Source: Asterias amurensis (taxonomy: Eukaryota > Echinodermata > Asteroidea > Forcipulatida > Asteriidae). From it: DNA of 64,000 nucleotides. Of this stretch, positions 54,184-64,000 are shown piece after piece; the stretch's first letter is position 1, and every line of letters begins with the position of its first letter. A program made the position numbers and the translations under genes. The notes below the pieces were generated by a model. That model made no database searches. It was not told the DNA's origin and worked only from the letters and a program-made list of their open reading frames with translations. The stretch spans positions 16,381,701 through 16,445,700 of the forward strand of contig NC_092662.1 of the NCBI RefSeq assembly GCF_032118995.1, given 5' to 3'.

Positions 54184-54771
54184 CGAGGTATCCATAGCAA
54201 CAAACCCTAATACGTGTGTGTATATCTATAAATATATATACTCCACACAGATAACACGGAGAAACATATATTTGGATGTGTCTCGGGTTACCAGCTTAAT
54301 AGTGAATGTGTTGTGAGTCAGAGTACCGAGTAATAGCAGGAATGGAAAAGTAACATGAGTGGAGCACAAGTGAACGATTTGTTTGCTCTCCAGTCTGCTT
54401 GCCTGGGATTTATTTGACGGTGCGCAACGTATCTTTGTAGTGGCTAAAATGAAAATAGTGTGCCAGCTCCAGCACAGGGGTCCTATGCAAACAGTTTTCA
54501 GTCATTGCTGTTTCATATTGCGTTGTCAAGAATTCTAAGCCCAATTTCTTTTTTTTTAAAGCGAGGAACTAATTTTCCAACAGAGATTGGTCTCTAGCTT
54601 CATGTAAAAAAAGTGTAAAATGTCATGTTATATCATCGAATGTGGTGGATATTGACAAATTTTGCCCCAGAGGATTGATGATTCAGGGATGAGTTTGTTC
54701 AGACTTTTGGCTGAATTCAGACTTTTTATGTCGGCCTGGTAAAGACAATCAGACAATATTTTTTTTCCACA

Positions 54772-54777
54772 AATAAA
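54772..54777 (+). terminator. Candidate poly(A) signal of WDR31
   Basis: AATAAA about 590 nt after the WDR31 stop, the first such hexamer in the 3' flank. Confidence 0.5.
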
Positions 54778-55163
54778 GAAATCCTGCTCACTGGTCTACT
54801 TCTCTAGTGCTTTGGATACTGTTTCCAAAAGCTCCTTGGAATCTATAACCCCAGGGGTAACCAAAATGTAGAAATGGCATCATTTCAACATACCTGTGAA
54901 TTTGTATCCAAGTTTCAGACTTTTTTGTTAGTAATGAATCTCACCCCTGGTGATTACAATGACAATTTATAACATTTTAATGTGAGGTTAGAAACTTGTA
55001 ATTTGTTCCACACTTACAGGACTCTATCTGTCGGAAAAAGAGTACATCACAAATTGAATTTGACAATTCTCTTCATCTTTAAAACATACCTAAGCTTAAA
55101 ACCATTTTACTTTACCAAAACAGATAGCCATCCCAACTCCCTTGTCATGTACATGTATAGTCT

Positions 55164-55551
55164 TTAAAGGCAGTGGATACTATTGGTAATTAGTCAAAAT
55201 AATTATTAGCATAAAACCTTACTTGGTAATGAGTAATGGGGAGAGGTTGATAGTATAAAACATTGTGAGAAACGTCTCCCTCTGAAGTGACGTAGTTTTC
55301 GAGGAAGAAATAATTTTCAACGAATTTGATTTCGAGACCTCAAGTTTAGAATTTGAGGTCTCGAAATTAAGCATCTGAAAGCACACAACTCTGGTAACAA
55401 GGGTGTTTTTTTTTCTTTCATAGTTATCTCGCAACTCCGACAACCAATCGAGCTCAATATTTCACAGGTTTGTTATTTTATGCATATGTTGAGATACATC
55501 AAGTGAGAAGACTGGTCTTTGACAATTACCAATAGTGTCCAGTGTCTTTAA
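55164..55551. repeat. MITE family A, copy 13
   Basis: TTAAAGGCAGTGGATACTAT to GTGTCCAGTGTCTTTAA. Full-length, with the central palindrome, between the convergent WDR31 and COQ4 genes. Confidence 0.9.
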
Positions 55552-55559
55552 GAGGATTA

Positions 55560-56570
55560 ATTGAATCAAGCAGAAACAGGTTCACTGCCAAAGTGCAATA
55601 CATTGCACAAATTGTTCTGACAGGCAAATTCATAATCATTTTATGCTTTAATGCACAAGTTGTTGAAGCTGGACCAACGCCTCTTACTGTGAGCTCAGTT
55701 AATTAGGCAAAAATGTGTTCATTTGCTCATAGTTCTTGCATGCAATGATAAGAAGTACAACAATGCAAAAGGAGACTGAAAATGCAATATGCTTCCACCC
55801 TTGTGAAATGCGCAAAGTGAAATAGTCAGTATAAAGCAAAAAGTAATAATGTTGTGGCTAAGGCTACATCTACAGCTCAAGCCAAGTCAACAGCCATGGC
55901 ATTCTGGCCACAGACACTGTAGTAGCAATTAGTTCAGACTCTGACTAAGCAATGATTGTCGAGCTCAAGGAAACAAGTTTAGTGATCAGCTAGGGTGGGA
56001 TTCGAACCCACATTCTAATGACTAGTAGACATCTTTACTGCTTTTAAAGAACCAAGTCAGACAAGATTCTCTATGATTTGTTAGTAAATTCTCAGCTGGC
56101 TGAGTTAAATAACTTAAATCGTTGTTCCAAACATGTTGTTATCGTTCCAACAAATTACCACGACTTTTGGCTTCTTCCATAAAAGAGCGCATACTTTAAG
56201 AGATTTGTGTAAAGTCCCGGTTACACAGGACTCGATATTGAGAACGAAAACGATTATGTTAAAAATGCACACCCTTGATTGGATGAAGGAGCGTGGGCCT
56301 ATTCTGCGTGGAGCAACTCAACCAATAGAATTTGGCTGTCTGTGTCATTATCATTATCGCATCAGTGTAACTTGGCCTTTAGTTCCTCGAACGATAGAGA
56401 ATGACATGAAAGAAGTTTTCCGGCTGGTAACAATTTTCCCCCCTAATGACCAGTACACTTTAATGCCAGAAAAGACTCTAGAAGGTACAAGGTACCTTTT
56501 TTGTATGTTTAAGTTCACTTTTTGGTTAAATGGTCTATAGCAATGGAACCACAAAGTTAACTTCATCAGT
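55560..56570. other. Intergenic DNA, mostly unassigned
   Basis: It contains a B-box-like GGGATTCGAACCCACATT on the minus strand near 55990. A long open frame (56133-56540) has no recognisable domain. Otherwise nothing recognised. Confidence 0.4.
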
Positions 56571-56583
56571 AAGTCATAGTTGA

Positions 56584-56755
56584 CCAGGGGTCGATATAGT
56601 TGACCAGGGGTCGATTTCACAAAGATAGTCCAACTTCGGACTAGTCCTAGGACTCTTTGGGAGTTCTTAAAAACTTAAGGCTAGTCCTAAGTTAGTAACT
56701 CGTCCTAACTTGAGATAAGACAAGTCTTGCAAATCTTTGTGAAGTCCTTCCCTAG
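56584..56755. repeat. CAGGGGTCGA-type MITE (family N), copy 2
   Basis: AGGGGTCGATTTCACAAAGA, internal GGACTAGTCCTAGGACT, and right arm AATCTTTGTGAAGTCCTTCC. The left end is doubled (TAGTTGACCAGGGGTCGAT twice). Confidence 0.75.
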
Positions 56756-57114
56756 ACTCGATAACAAAATAATAATAAATTAAATAAAAAAACAGCACTT
56801 TTTAAAACAGGTAAAGTAATAATCTTTTATTTTAATTGTATTCCTAATAACTGTGTACATACAAATACAAAGAGTAAAAATAATCATATATCATGTTCTG
56901 TTGCCGCACATCGAATAAGACGTACAGTACTGCTTCAAGATTTGTATTTAATCAGTGGCGTTAAATTGTTTCCTGTTGTTTTGTTTCCGATTTGAAATAT
57001 TTATGTCTCTTGGTTTAAGTTAAGAAACTGTTGTAAAAAAATAAAACAAATGGAAGCAAGTGTTTCAATGATGATCACTTACTTTTGGTGTAAATTTGGT
57101 TTTTTTTAACAGTG

Positions 57115-57370
57115 TGTTCTTTGTGCTTTCATTTCATTGTTCGTTGTGAAGCCAAGGACTCTCGGAAAAGTAAACTTTGTCACTTTACTAGCCAAGAACC
57201 CAAATGGAGAGAAGACGAGGAATGACGTTTTATTTTTAGATGTTTTTGAGTTCTGGGAAAAAAAAAAAAACCAAAACCCAGAGGAACCTTAGGTCGGATG
57301 TAGACCCATGAGCGTCTGCATTGCAGAGCAGATGTTGAAGTGCTTTGACCAATAAGCTTTACCAATAACA
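57115..57370 (-). repeat. SINE, minus orientation
   Basis: It shares TTACTAGCCAAGAACCCAAA and TGGAGAGAAGAC with 12870-13130. The head, at the high-coordinate end, reads GTTATTGGTAAAGCTTATTGG and ends in a B-box-like GATTCAAACCACC. Confidence 0.55.
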
Positions 57371-57382
57371 AGGTGGTTTGAA

Positions 57383-57523
57383 TCCTATACGCCTTTCTTC
57401 ATATTTATGCATGACGTCATAATTCTCACGTCCCCCATCACTTGCAGTGGCTGCACCCATCGCCTCGTTTTGGGTTAGCATTGTGACGTACCTCATGCAT
57501 AAATATATAGAGAGGCGTATAGG
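57383..57523. repeat. Fold-back MITE, CCTATACGCCTTTC ends
   Basis: The left arm has CCTATACGCC and ATATTTATGCATGACGTCA; the right arm has TGACGTACCTCATGCATAAA, then GAGGCGTATAGG. Confidence 0.85.
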
Positions 57524-57782
57524 TAATCCAAGGACACCACTCTTGAAGATGGCACCTCGGTAAGGACAGAAAACCCAATGATGGGTGCTGACTGCTGACC
57601 AAGGAAGTTGATAAGAGAATTTGTACTAACCAACTTTGTGAACTTATGGAAGTCACTACTATGAGGTTTGCAGTATCATCTTATTGTAGCTCTTAAGAGT
57701 TGTGGTGGGTCTGATTCAAGGGCCACATAAAATGTCTATTCTCCTTTACATCCTTCAAAATGTTGACTTTTGATGTCTTTAC

Positions 57783-57841
57783 GTGTTGTCATCTCTCCTT
57801 GAAGGGTGTCATGCCATAGTCGTTGTGGAGTTCAGTAGGTC
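57783..57841 (-). pseudogene. Extra copy of the COQ4 C-terminal coding end
   Basis: The minus strand reads PTELHNDYGMTPFKER then a stop, against [17 protein letters not shown] and stop in COQ4 exon 6. The frame is kept despite one lost codon, and several differences are synonymous. It lies about 95 bp past the real stop, beyond the COQ4 poly(A) signal. GGCACCTT upstream resembles the start of exon 6, so it may be an internally deleted exon copy. Confidence 0.8.
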
Positions 57842-57889
57842 CATGAAGGAGAAACATTAAGGTGCCCCAGCAAATCTCTATTGATTGCT

Positions 57890-57895
57890 TTTATT
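57890..57895 (-). terminator. Candidate COQ4 poly(A) signal
   Basis: AATAAA on the minus strand, 41 nt past the COQ4 stop, giving a very short 3'UTR. Confidence 0.55.
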
Positions 57896-57935
57896 ACATT
57901 CTGCACATCGTATAACTGTCATATGTCCTGCGTTG

Positions 57936-59008
57936 TCATCTCTCCTTGCTGAAGGGTGTCATGCCAATGTCGTTGTGCAGCTCAGTCAGAGGTTGCTCCC
58001 AGCGCTTCTCAAAATGGACGTTGAGTAGAAGCTTTGCTCGGGGTGCCGTCTGGATCACCCATGGTATGTACACACTGAAGAGCTGACCAAGGTGCCTGAG
58101 GAAGTTAAACAAGGAAAGTAAAAAATAATACACAAATTACTGGAAACTGTTCATGATGTCACGTTAGTTTGCGGCATGTCATGGTCAAGTGGTCTAGTTC
58201 AACGAACCTAAGCTAAGGTGTTGTTAGCAGCAGAGTACTGGGTTCAAACGAGTCTTGGACACTTGTGCCCCCGAGCAAGGCACTTAACCAGAGTTGCTTT
58301 GTGAAAAGTTGGGTAGGTATTGCGTTTTGCTCTACCAGTCAGGCTCCTAGTGGATGAAACCTATGCCTACATTCTTAGGTCGAAACTCCACTCTGCAACA
58401 AAGTCATATTGCGCACAAAAACGTTTTGTGCAACAACATTGTATTTGGCAAACATTGACTGCTGTGTGTACGTCTTGGTAAATGTAAACGAGATACAAGC
58501 TCAAGCATTCTCAAGCTTGCTTTTTCTCGGAGATACGACCTTGTTGCACTGACACGGCTTCATAAACTCTTTAAGACAAAACAAATGTCTGGAATGAAAG
58601 TTGCTCTTTAACAAGGCCAACAAAAGGGTCCACTAAAGTGAATAATCTTGCCAAATAATTTCATCAATGGAACCGTGCCGAGCGGATAAGAGCACCGAAC
58701 TCAAGCTCTGATGCTTCTGTTAAGCAGAGTGTGGGTTTGAATCCCGGTCGTGACACTTGTGTCCCTGAGCAAGACACTTAACTATAACTGCTTCTCTCCA
58801 CCCAGGGGTAAATGGGTACCTGTGAGGGCAGAGATGGTTCTTGTGATTGATTTAGCCGAGTAGCGCATATTAATGTTGCACAGGCTGCATACTCCCCACC
58901 AGGGAGCTGAGATGGTTTAAGGAGTGATTTAAGGCCCAGTGACCAGGGTAATAATGTGAAGCGCTTTGGGACGCCCTCCGGGTGTGAAAAGCGCTATATA
59001 AAAACGGG

Positions 59009-59043
<35 letters not shown>

Positions 59044-61669
59044 TCCTCTTCACACCAAGTGGTCCGAACAGCGCCCCCAAGGTTGTCATAGGTAACCCAG
59101 TATTGATCATCTCAAACCATTTCACAACCACCTCTCCTACCATCGTGGCGGGCATGCCCAGTAAGGCGTGGTTGAAATCGTGTATTTCACGATAGCGCTG
59201 CATCACATAGGCTAGGTCGGGGTCATCCACAAACTGAACTGAAGTACGCGTGTCTGAGGTTATTTTCTGTTGTGGAGAGAGAGAAGTTTTAATTGCTGTG
59301 ATCATTTCTAATTTAAATTACAAAGCACATAAACACAGGCCAGTTGACTGTTCATAACAGTTGAATAAAGCGGGACTTAAGAAAGAGCAAAATTTCATAG
59401 AGCTGCTTATCAGCAGAACAAAATTGCTTAAAAAATTTCTGCTAAGCACAAATATCAAGCAGGATACGAGTCAGATTATTTAAAATCCATATTTTACTTT
59501 TCTTCAAAAGATTTTCCACACCAGACATTGAAGTTGTACCTTCTTTTTGTTTTAAAGGTTAGCTAAATTATATGTATTGGACCCAGTATAGAAGGACTGG
59601 TCTAAATTCTTTACACAAACAGAGCAACTCACATTTTTCTTCATGAAGTCCACATACTCCCTGCCCAGCGTTCCTTCTGGTAGACTCGCCAACCAATCCA
59701 TATTTACAGTTTTTGTGTTGATTCGTGGTCTCTCACTAAATCAAATATACACAGATATTCACTTCTTATTACAGTTACATCCAGGGGTCTCGCCTTGATA
59801 AGTTAGCAGATAAGGCCGAACAAATTGTTGCACAAATCAAGAAACTGATTCAAAACTAGACAACATTTCTTTTTATAGTCATTGTGAAATCAGTGGTTAG
59901 CTTGAGGGATTGAGGAACCCACAACCTTGTGATTGCAAGTCCTGCAGTCTAACCACTGGACCACATTCTTACCTTAAGATGACTCTTCCTTCTGGATCTT
60001 TAAGCATCTTGCTATGGAGTTTTCTCAGTGCACTATGCCCAGTAACCTCTCCCAGTGTTGCAATCATATCTAAAATTACATACAAATAAGATGTATCAAT
60101 AGTTGGCCAACTCTCCCTGATTTGCAGTATAGTTCCCTGAAAACAAATCTTTCCATGTTCTGATGAAAACATTTGAAAATCCCCCAACTTATGTTGAATT
60201 GTTTGGATTTGAACTAAGAAAAATTTACTGGAGCAAGACTTAAACCAACGACCTCCAGATTAACATACTATCGCTTTACCAACTGAGCTATCCATAACGA
60301 TGTTAGTGGCCTCACTGTTAGTCAATGTCTTTATACAAATTAGAAGTGTCAGAGTTGCAATCTGCTGGAAGTTCCCTGAAAATAAACTAATCTTTTCAGG
60401 TTCTGATGAACAAATTTAAACTCCATGCAAATCTGCTGAACGGTATGCGTGTGGGGTCCCTCGGTATCCAGGGGTCTCACGTGCATACTGTACTCATATG
60501 AGATCTACTCTCAAAGCTTGTTGAACTCATGTGCCGGACAACGCCTTCAAGTGACCATTCCATTATAATATTAAAGGACCATTGGATTAGAGCACTGCTT
60601 GTTAAATCACTAGTCATGAGCGAGCAGCCCAAAAATTCACATGAGAACTATTACCATCTCGATAGGGGTCATAGAGGGACATGACAGCAGATCCCACAGC
60701 CAGCAACCCTTTCTGCAACTCAGTAGTCGGGATGTGATCATCGTATAAACATTGTCTTTCACTGCTGGAGGAGGAGGCTACATCCTGATCTTCTCCGCTC
60801 ACATCATCTGCTATAAATAGCATAATGTAGAAATAGAAGTTATATCAACAAGTTGTCTGAGGAATGTAACCATGGATTTGGATATAAATTGTTACATTAA
60901 AGACTTTTAGTGAAATCTTGAATCTGTTCTTTGAAATCCCATGGTTAGAACAATCTTGATTCACGTAGGGTACAACCAGTCAATCAACATCATTGGTCAA
61001 AAGAAGATTGTTAATAATACTAATAGCCGATTCAATAAACGACCCATCATTAACTGGGACGCTGTACTCATTTTAAGTTTTAAAAACAATGTTGAATTCC
61101 ATGGTCGTACTGGTTATTTTTTTTAAGTAGTACATTGCCCCAGTAACTGGGTCTACCTCATTCATAGTTCTACTTCGACAGGTATGTACCCATTCCCCTA
61201 CTTCTAGAAACTAAACTATAAAGGGGAGCCTTATAGTTTCTAGAAGTACCCATTCCCCCATCCATGTACTACCGCCAGAGCAGAGTTTGACCACAACTGA
61301 AACTAGATCAAACAATACTCAGTCTGGCATCCAAAACCAGAGTATTATTGTAATCGGAACAATTTTAATTGTTGTAGTTCATGCAGTAAACATGCAAAAA
61401 TATCGTTTACCCTCTGAATCGAAGTTGAAGATTCTGTCATCGTCCACGTCATTAGAATGTGAGTGAGATCCATTTAGTCTTCTTTGATGAAAAAGTCCCA
61501 GCCGTGTTCGATGTGTATTGCACCGATGACAAGTTTTGTCAATAGCTAACTGTGGAGTTATAAACGAACATCTTGCAAGTTTTCTCACAGCCGTTTCACT
61601 CCTGAAATGTACGGATCGGTTGATCGCAATATGTCTAAGCTGTGCCCTAAGTATCCTTAAATGTGCCAT
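57936..61669 (-). CDS. COQ4: Ubiquinone biosynthesis protein COQ4, mitochondrial
   Basis: Six exons in transcript order: 61669-61411, 60810-60655, 60069-59973, 59735-59633, 59266-59043, 58095-57936. All junctions are in frame, giving 332 codons plus TGA, somewhat longer than the about 265-residue human protein because of a longer N-terminus. The start [19 protein letters not shown] is Arg-rich with no early acidic residue, fitting a mitochondrial presequence. Core COQ4 blocks follow: [54 protein letters not shown], and [19 protein letters not shown]. The metal-binding motif HDxxHx11E is intact (about residues 234-250). COQ4 scaffolds the CoQ synthome on the matrix side of the inner membrane and is implicated in modifying C1 of the quinone ring. 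A SINE tail borders the exon 5 donor and a tRNA-like head the exon 3 donor; exon 2 has a TAGCAG tandem acceptor. Confidence 0.97.
58170..58400 (+). repeat. SINE, diverged
   Basis: GCATGTCATGGTCAAGTGGT, ACTGGGTTCAAACGAG and CACTTGTGCCCCCGAGCAAG share structure with the SINE at 58672-59040 (CACTTGTGTCCCTGAGCAAG). COQ4 intron 5, antisense to the gene. Confidence 0.7.
58672..59040 (+). mobile_element. Full-length tRNA-derived SINE
   Basis: The head has CCGTGCCGAGCGGATAAGAG (A-box) and GTGTGGGTTTGAATCCCGG (B-box). The body has CACCCAGGGGTAAATGGGTA. The 3' end AAGCGCTTTGGGACGCCC, AAAAGCGCTATATAAA and a (ATT)n tail is the type shared with a LINE tail in several deuterostome SINEs. The tail ends exactly at the COQ4 exon 5 donor (59041-59042 on the opposite strand). 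Confidence 0.9.
59390..59475. repeat. Family E fragment
   Basis: CAAAATTTCATAGAGCTGCT, with TTTCTGCTAAGCACAAAT. COQ4 intron 4. Confidence 0.5.
59905..59968 (-). repeat. tRNA-like SINE head next to the COQ4 exon 3 donor
   Basis: The minus strand reads TGTGGTCCAGTGGTTAGACT and AAGGTTGTGGGTTCCTCA. It begins within 6 nt of the donor GTAAGA of exon 3. Confidence 0.6.
60220..60300 (-). repeat. tRNA-derived SINE head, minus strand
   Basis: The minus strand reads GGATAGCTCAGTTGGTAAAG and GGAGGTCGTTGGTTTAAGTC, the same family as 1238-1372. COQ4 intron 2. Confidence 0.65.
61195..61256. repeat. Small inverted repeat in COQ4 intron 1
   Basis: CCCCTACTTCTAGAAACTA and TATAGTTTCTAGAAGTACC face each other across about 15 bp. 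Confidence 0.7.
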
Positions 61670-62050
61670 CCTTGTAATATTTATGATTCAAAATCATTTA
61701 TGTTGTGAAAACAGTGAGAATATTCGTCCTTTTCCATCACCGCCTAGCACACATTTTCTGTAGCTATATGTTAATGAGGTCAATCCCAACCAATCAATCA
61801 GCCGCAAATGATTCTGGCTTTGACCTATGACGTCGGCCTCTAAAAAGAAATAGTCTGGAGGACGGGGCCGTTCGGTCTGACAGGTTGTTGTCAAAATCAA
61901 GTATGCTTTGTGCGGAAATGCAGAAGAGGTAAAACCTAGATCTGTGGTAACCAGAAATAAAAATGCACATTGAGCAGACGAAATGCATTCTAAATCAATG
62001 CATTTTTGACTGAAGAGATATTGTCACGGGGAATTGTCGACGTCTTGAGA
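61670..62050 (-). promoter_or_regulatory. COQ4 upstream region with CCAAT and CRE-like sites
   Basis: CCAATCAATC near 61788 and TGACGTC near 61828 lie about 120 and 160 bp above the COQ4 ATG. No TATA box is seen. Assignment is by position and motif only. Confidence 0.35.
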
Positions 62051-62375
62051 CTCATTTATGACGAGAGAGTGCAGACATTTTGCCAGGTTGGTTCTTCTCC
62101 TCTCCGTGAGTGAATAATCCACCGTTGCCAGGTAAGTCCGGACAGATATCTTCTTGTCTTCGCATGCTTGGTGGGAGGCAAGTTTTCCTTCCCCACCCAC
62201 CGGCCAAATCGAAGCTTCTCAAGTCATGCACAAGTAAGTGAATGACCGTTCTGCCCCAACTCTCCCTGCATAAACTCGGCAACACTTATTTCTGGGCCGT
62301 ACTCAGGAAAGCATTTTCGTAGGCTACACCTGCCAGCAGCAGCCATCACCTTTCACTACCTCCCCTTTACCAAGA
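62051..62375. other. Intergenic DNA without recognised feature
   Basis: An open frame at 62052-62285 (-) shows no known domain and no supporting splice context. Confidence 0.4.
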
Positions 62376-62668
62376 CTAAACAGGGGTCGAAATTAAGTGT
62401 ATTTCCATGGTAGTCAGCAGGGCTAGTGACCAATAATTTTTAGTAGCCCTGATTAGATTTTGGTAGCCCGAAAGACACATTATGTCCCGCGTCACGGCTC
62501 AAACTTTACAATACACCAATAACATAGTTCTTTATTGTTTGTGATGATGATTTTTGCATTATTTTTCCACTAGCCCGTCGGGCTATCAAGCTGGAAAAAT
62601 GAGTAGCCCGGCTGTAAATCTGGTAGTCCCGGGCTAGCGGGCTAGTGGCAATTTCGACCCCTGCTAAA
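62376..62668. mobile_element. CAGGGGTCGAAATT MITE with CTAAA target duplication
   Basis: The element at 62381-62663 begins CAGGGGTCGAAATTAAG and ends CAATTTCGACCCCTG. CTAAA flanks both sides. Internal TAGCCC / GGGCTA words form further stems. Ends are related to family N. Confidence 0.85.
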
Positions 62669-62809
62669 AAGGAATATCTCATTTCAGTAAATTAGAATTA
62701 GATATTAATTTATTTCATACAAAATTACAAAATTGTGGCAGGGGATACAGAATTTGTTTTGATGATTTTTTTTGTCCCTATTTTTTTCTCTATATTATTA
62801 TATGGTGGA

Positions 62810-62866
62810 TTATATAAAGTGCTTATACTGCCAGCAACTTTTTTGCTAGCAAAACCAATTCTTTAA
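62810..62866. repeat. MITE family D fragment, inverted
   Basis: AAGTGCTTATACTGCCAGCA and TTTGCTAGCAAAACCAATTC are the complement of the start of 34844-35227. Confidence 0.8.
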
Positions 62867-62874
62867 TTTTCTGT

Positions 62875-63243
62875 TTAAAGCCATTGGACCCTTTTGATAT
62901 AACAGTATTGTCCAAGGCCCACACTTCGTGTATCACAACTTCTATATCAAATAACAAACCTGTGAAAATTTGGGCTTAATCGGTCATCGGAGTCGGGAGA
63001 AAATAACGGGAAAACCCACCCTTGTATCCGCGCGTTTCGCCGTGTCATGACATGTGTTTAAAATAAATCCGTAATTCTCGTTAACGAGAATTTATATTGT
63101 TTTACTGTTTTCTCAAAAAGCAAAGCATTTCATGGAATAATATTTCAAGAGAAGTATTTCACCACTACCTTCTGTAAACCCTGTAAGTTATTTGTAAATC
63201 TGTGAACTTTTTTTTCTGTACCGAAAGGGTCCAATGGCTTTAA
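62875..63243. repeat. MITE family C, copy 3
   Basis: TTAAAGCCATTGGACCCTTT to GGGTCCAATGGCTTTAA, TTAA at both edges. Confidence 0.9.
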
Positions 63244-63249
63244 CAAACA

Positions 63250-63795
63250 ACTTTGTATTTTTATTTAATTTTAAGAAAACTGGGTTATTAATCCAATTTC
63301 ATTTTAAACAGTTAGTTTTTACTATTTACTTACACATGTATGTAGTTGTTTTAAGTATTTTTTATTTGTACCATATATGTAACTTTGTTTACAAATCAAG
63401 TGACCTTGTTCAATCCAGGTTATTTCCTGAACGGAAAGCTTACACTGGTCGTAGGAAAAATGTAAACATTTAGGCCTATGTCATTATTGCCAATAGGTAC
63501 GCCCTACTAAATTGATTGATTATAAAAATAACGGGTGAACAAATTTTTAGTTGCACCTTGTATCTCAATATCAAATGTCGATCAAAATCAGATGTCCAGT
63601 GCAATAGAAAAAAACATTAGGTTTAATTATTAATTTAGTTTTCCTTTAAGTGACTTCCCTCAGCATTAGTTTTATTAAGTTGTTTTGTCAGTCAATTTCC
63701 AGTACACCTGCTGGAAGTCCAGGTTCTGTGGCTCTTGTGTAATGGTTACATGGTCTACAACAAGCAAAGAGAAAAGACCACATGATACAAGTTAG
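63250..63795. other. Intergenic DNA without recognised feature
   Basis: AT-rich; the open frame at 63234-63473 starts inside a MITE end and has no domain. Confidence 0.45.
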
Positions 63796-63802
63796 GCCTG
63801 GG

Positions 63803-63965
63803 ATTTCACTGAAACGCTAGGATCAATCCTATCTCGAGTTAGGACGAGTAACCCTTTCTAACTTAGGATGGGTTCAATGCGTCCTAACATCTTTGAATAC
63901 GGAACTGAACTCGTCCTAAGTCCAAAGCTTTATCCTAAGTTAGGAAGAAATTGCTGAAATCGACG
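63803..63965. repeat. Family N-like MITE, copy 3
   Basis: GGGATTTCACTGAAACGCTA at the left and GAAATTGCTGAAATCGACG at the right, with TCGAGTTAGGACGAGTAACC and TCCTAAGTTAGGA inside. Ends diverge from CAGGGGTCGA. Confidence 0.6.
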
Positions 63966-64000
63966 GACGACGGCTGGTCTTGGCCTTGATGCCTCTTCCA

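Noticed and set aside
2275-55443. Recurrent 60-codon frames of the type MCAFRCLISRPQ
   Set aside because: All come from the same segment of family A MITEs; they track the repeat, not a gene.
56133-56540. 135-codon plus-strand frame between WDR31 and COQ4
   Set aside because: No domain, no splice context and low-complexity composition. It may be inside an unrecognised repeat.
1238-60300. tRNA genes
   Set aside because: A- and B-box-like stretches at 1240, 13050, 17860, 24300, 26460, 44300, 55990, 58680, 59910 and 60230 lack paired acceptor and anticodon stems and continue into SINE tails.
1-64000. LTR retroviruses, Polintons or other capsid-bearing elements
   Set aside because: No gag, polymerase, integrase or envelope-like frame and no long terminal direct repeats were seen.

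Overview
The window is animal nuclear DNA. Genes are split by GT-AG introns, intergenic DNA is AT-rich, and small transposons and SINEs are dense. Gene content and the style of the repeats suggest an echinoderm, most likely a sea star. That assignment is inference, because no species marker is present.

Four protein-coding genes can be read. (1) 291-4056 (+): the last eight coding exons of a type V/XI-like fibrillar collagen, comprising the end of the triple helix and the COLFI C-propeptide; its 5' part lies outside the window and its 3'UTR runs to about 6.9 kb. (2) 7595-22044 (-): a 15-exon gene whose exon phases join into one frame of 698 codons plus a stop. It encodes a signal peptide, two apolipoprotein-D-like lipocalin domains, a Cys-rich YGCC motif, an antistasin-like repeat and two thyroglobulin type-1 domains. 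This secreted fusion of two lipid-binding barrels with protease-inhibitor-type modules is the most novel thing in the window. (3) 23754-54183 (+): a WDR31 orthologue in nine exons with a 16.9-kb third intron. (4) 57936-61669 (-): COQ4 in six exons with the HDxxHx11E metal motif.

Genes 1 and 2 converge near 7 kb. Genes 2 and 3 diverge from a shared 1.7-kb interval at 22.0-23.75 kb. Genes 3 and 4 converge at 54.8-57.9 kb. The four genes share no obvious pathway: extracellular matrix, secreted binding/inhibitor protein, cilium-linked WD40 protein and coenzyme Q biosynthesis.

Non-coding DNA is dominated by short inverted-repeat elements. At least four families (A-D) end at TTAA, and family A alone has 13 recognisable copies. 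Others include fold-back elements, a 232-bp element with a 9-bp target duplication, tRNA-derived SINEs, and scattered fragments carrying a hammerhead-ribozyme-like core as in Penelope-like elements. Several repeats touch gene structure: three consecutive exons of the second lipocalin domain have tandem or partial duplications spanning their splice boundaries, and a SINE tail forms the intronic side of a COQ4 splice donor. No LTR element, Polinton, CRISPR array or bacterial-type gene was seen.
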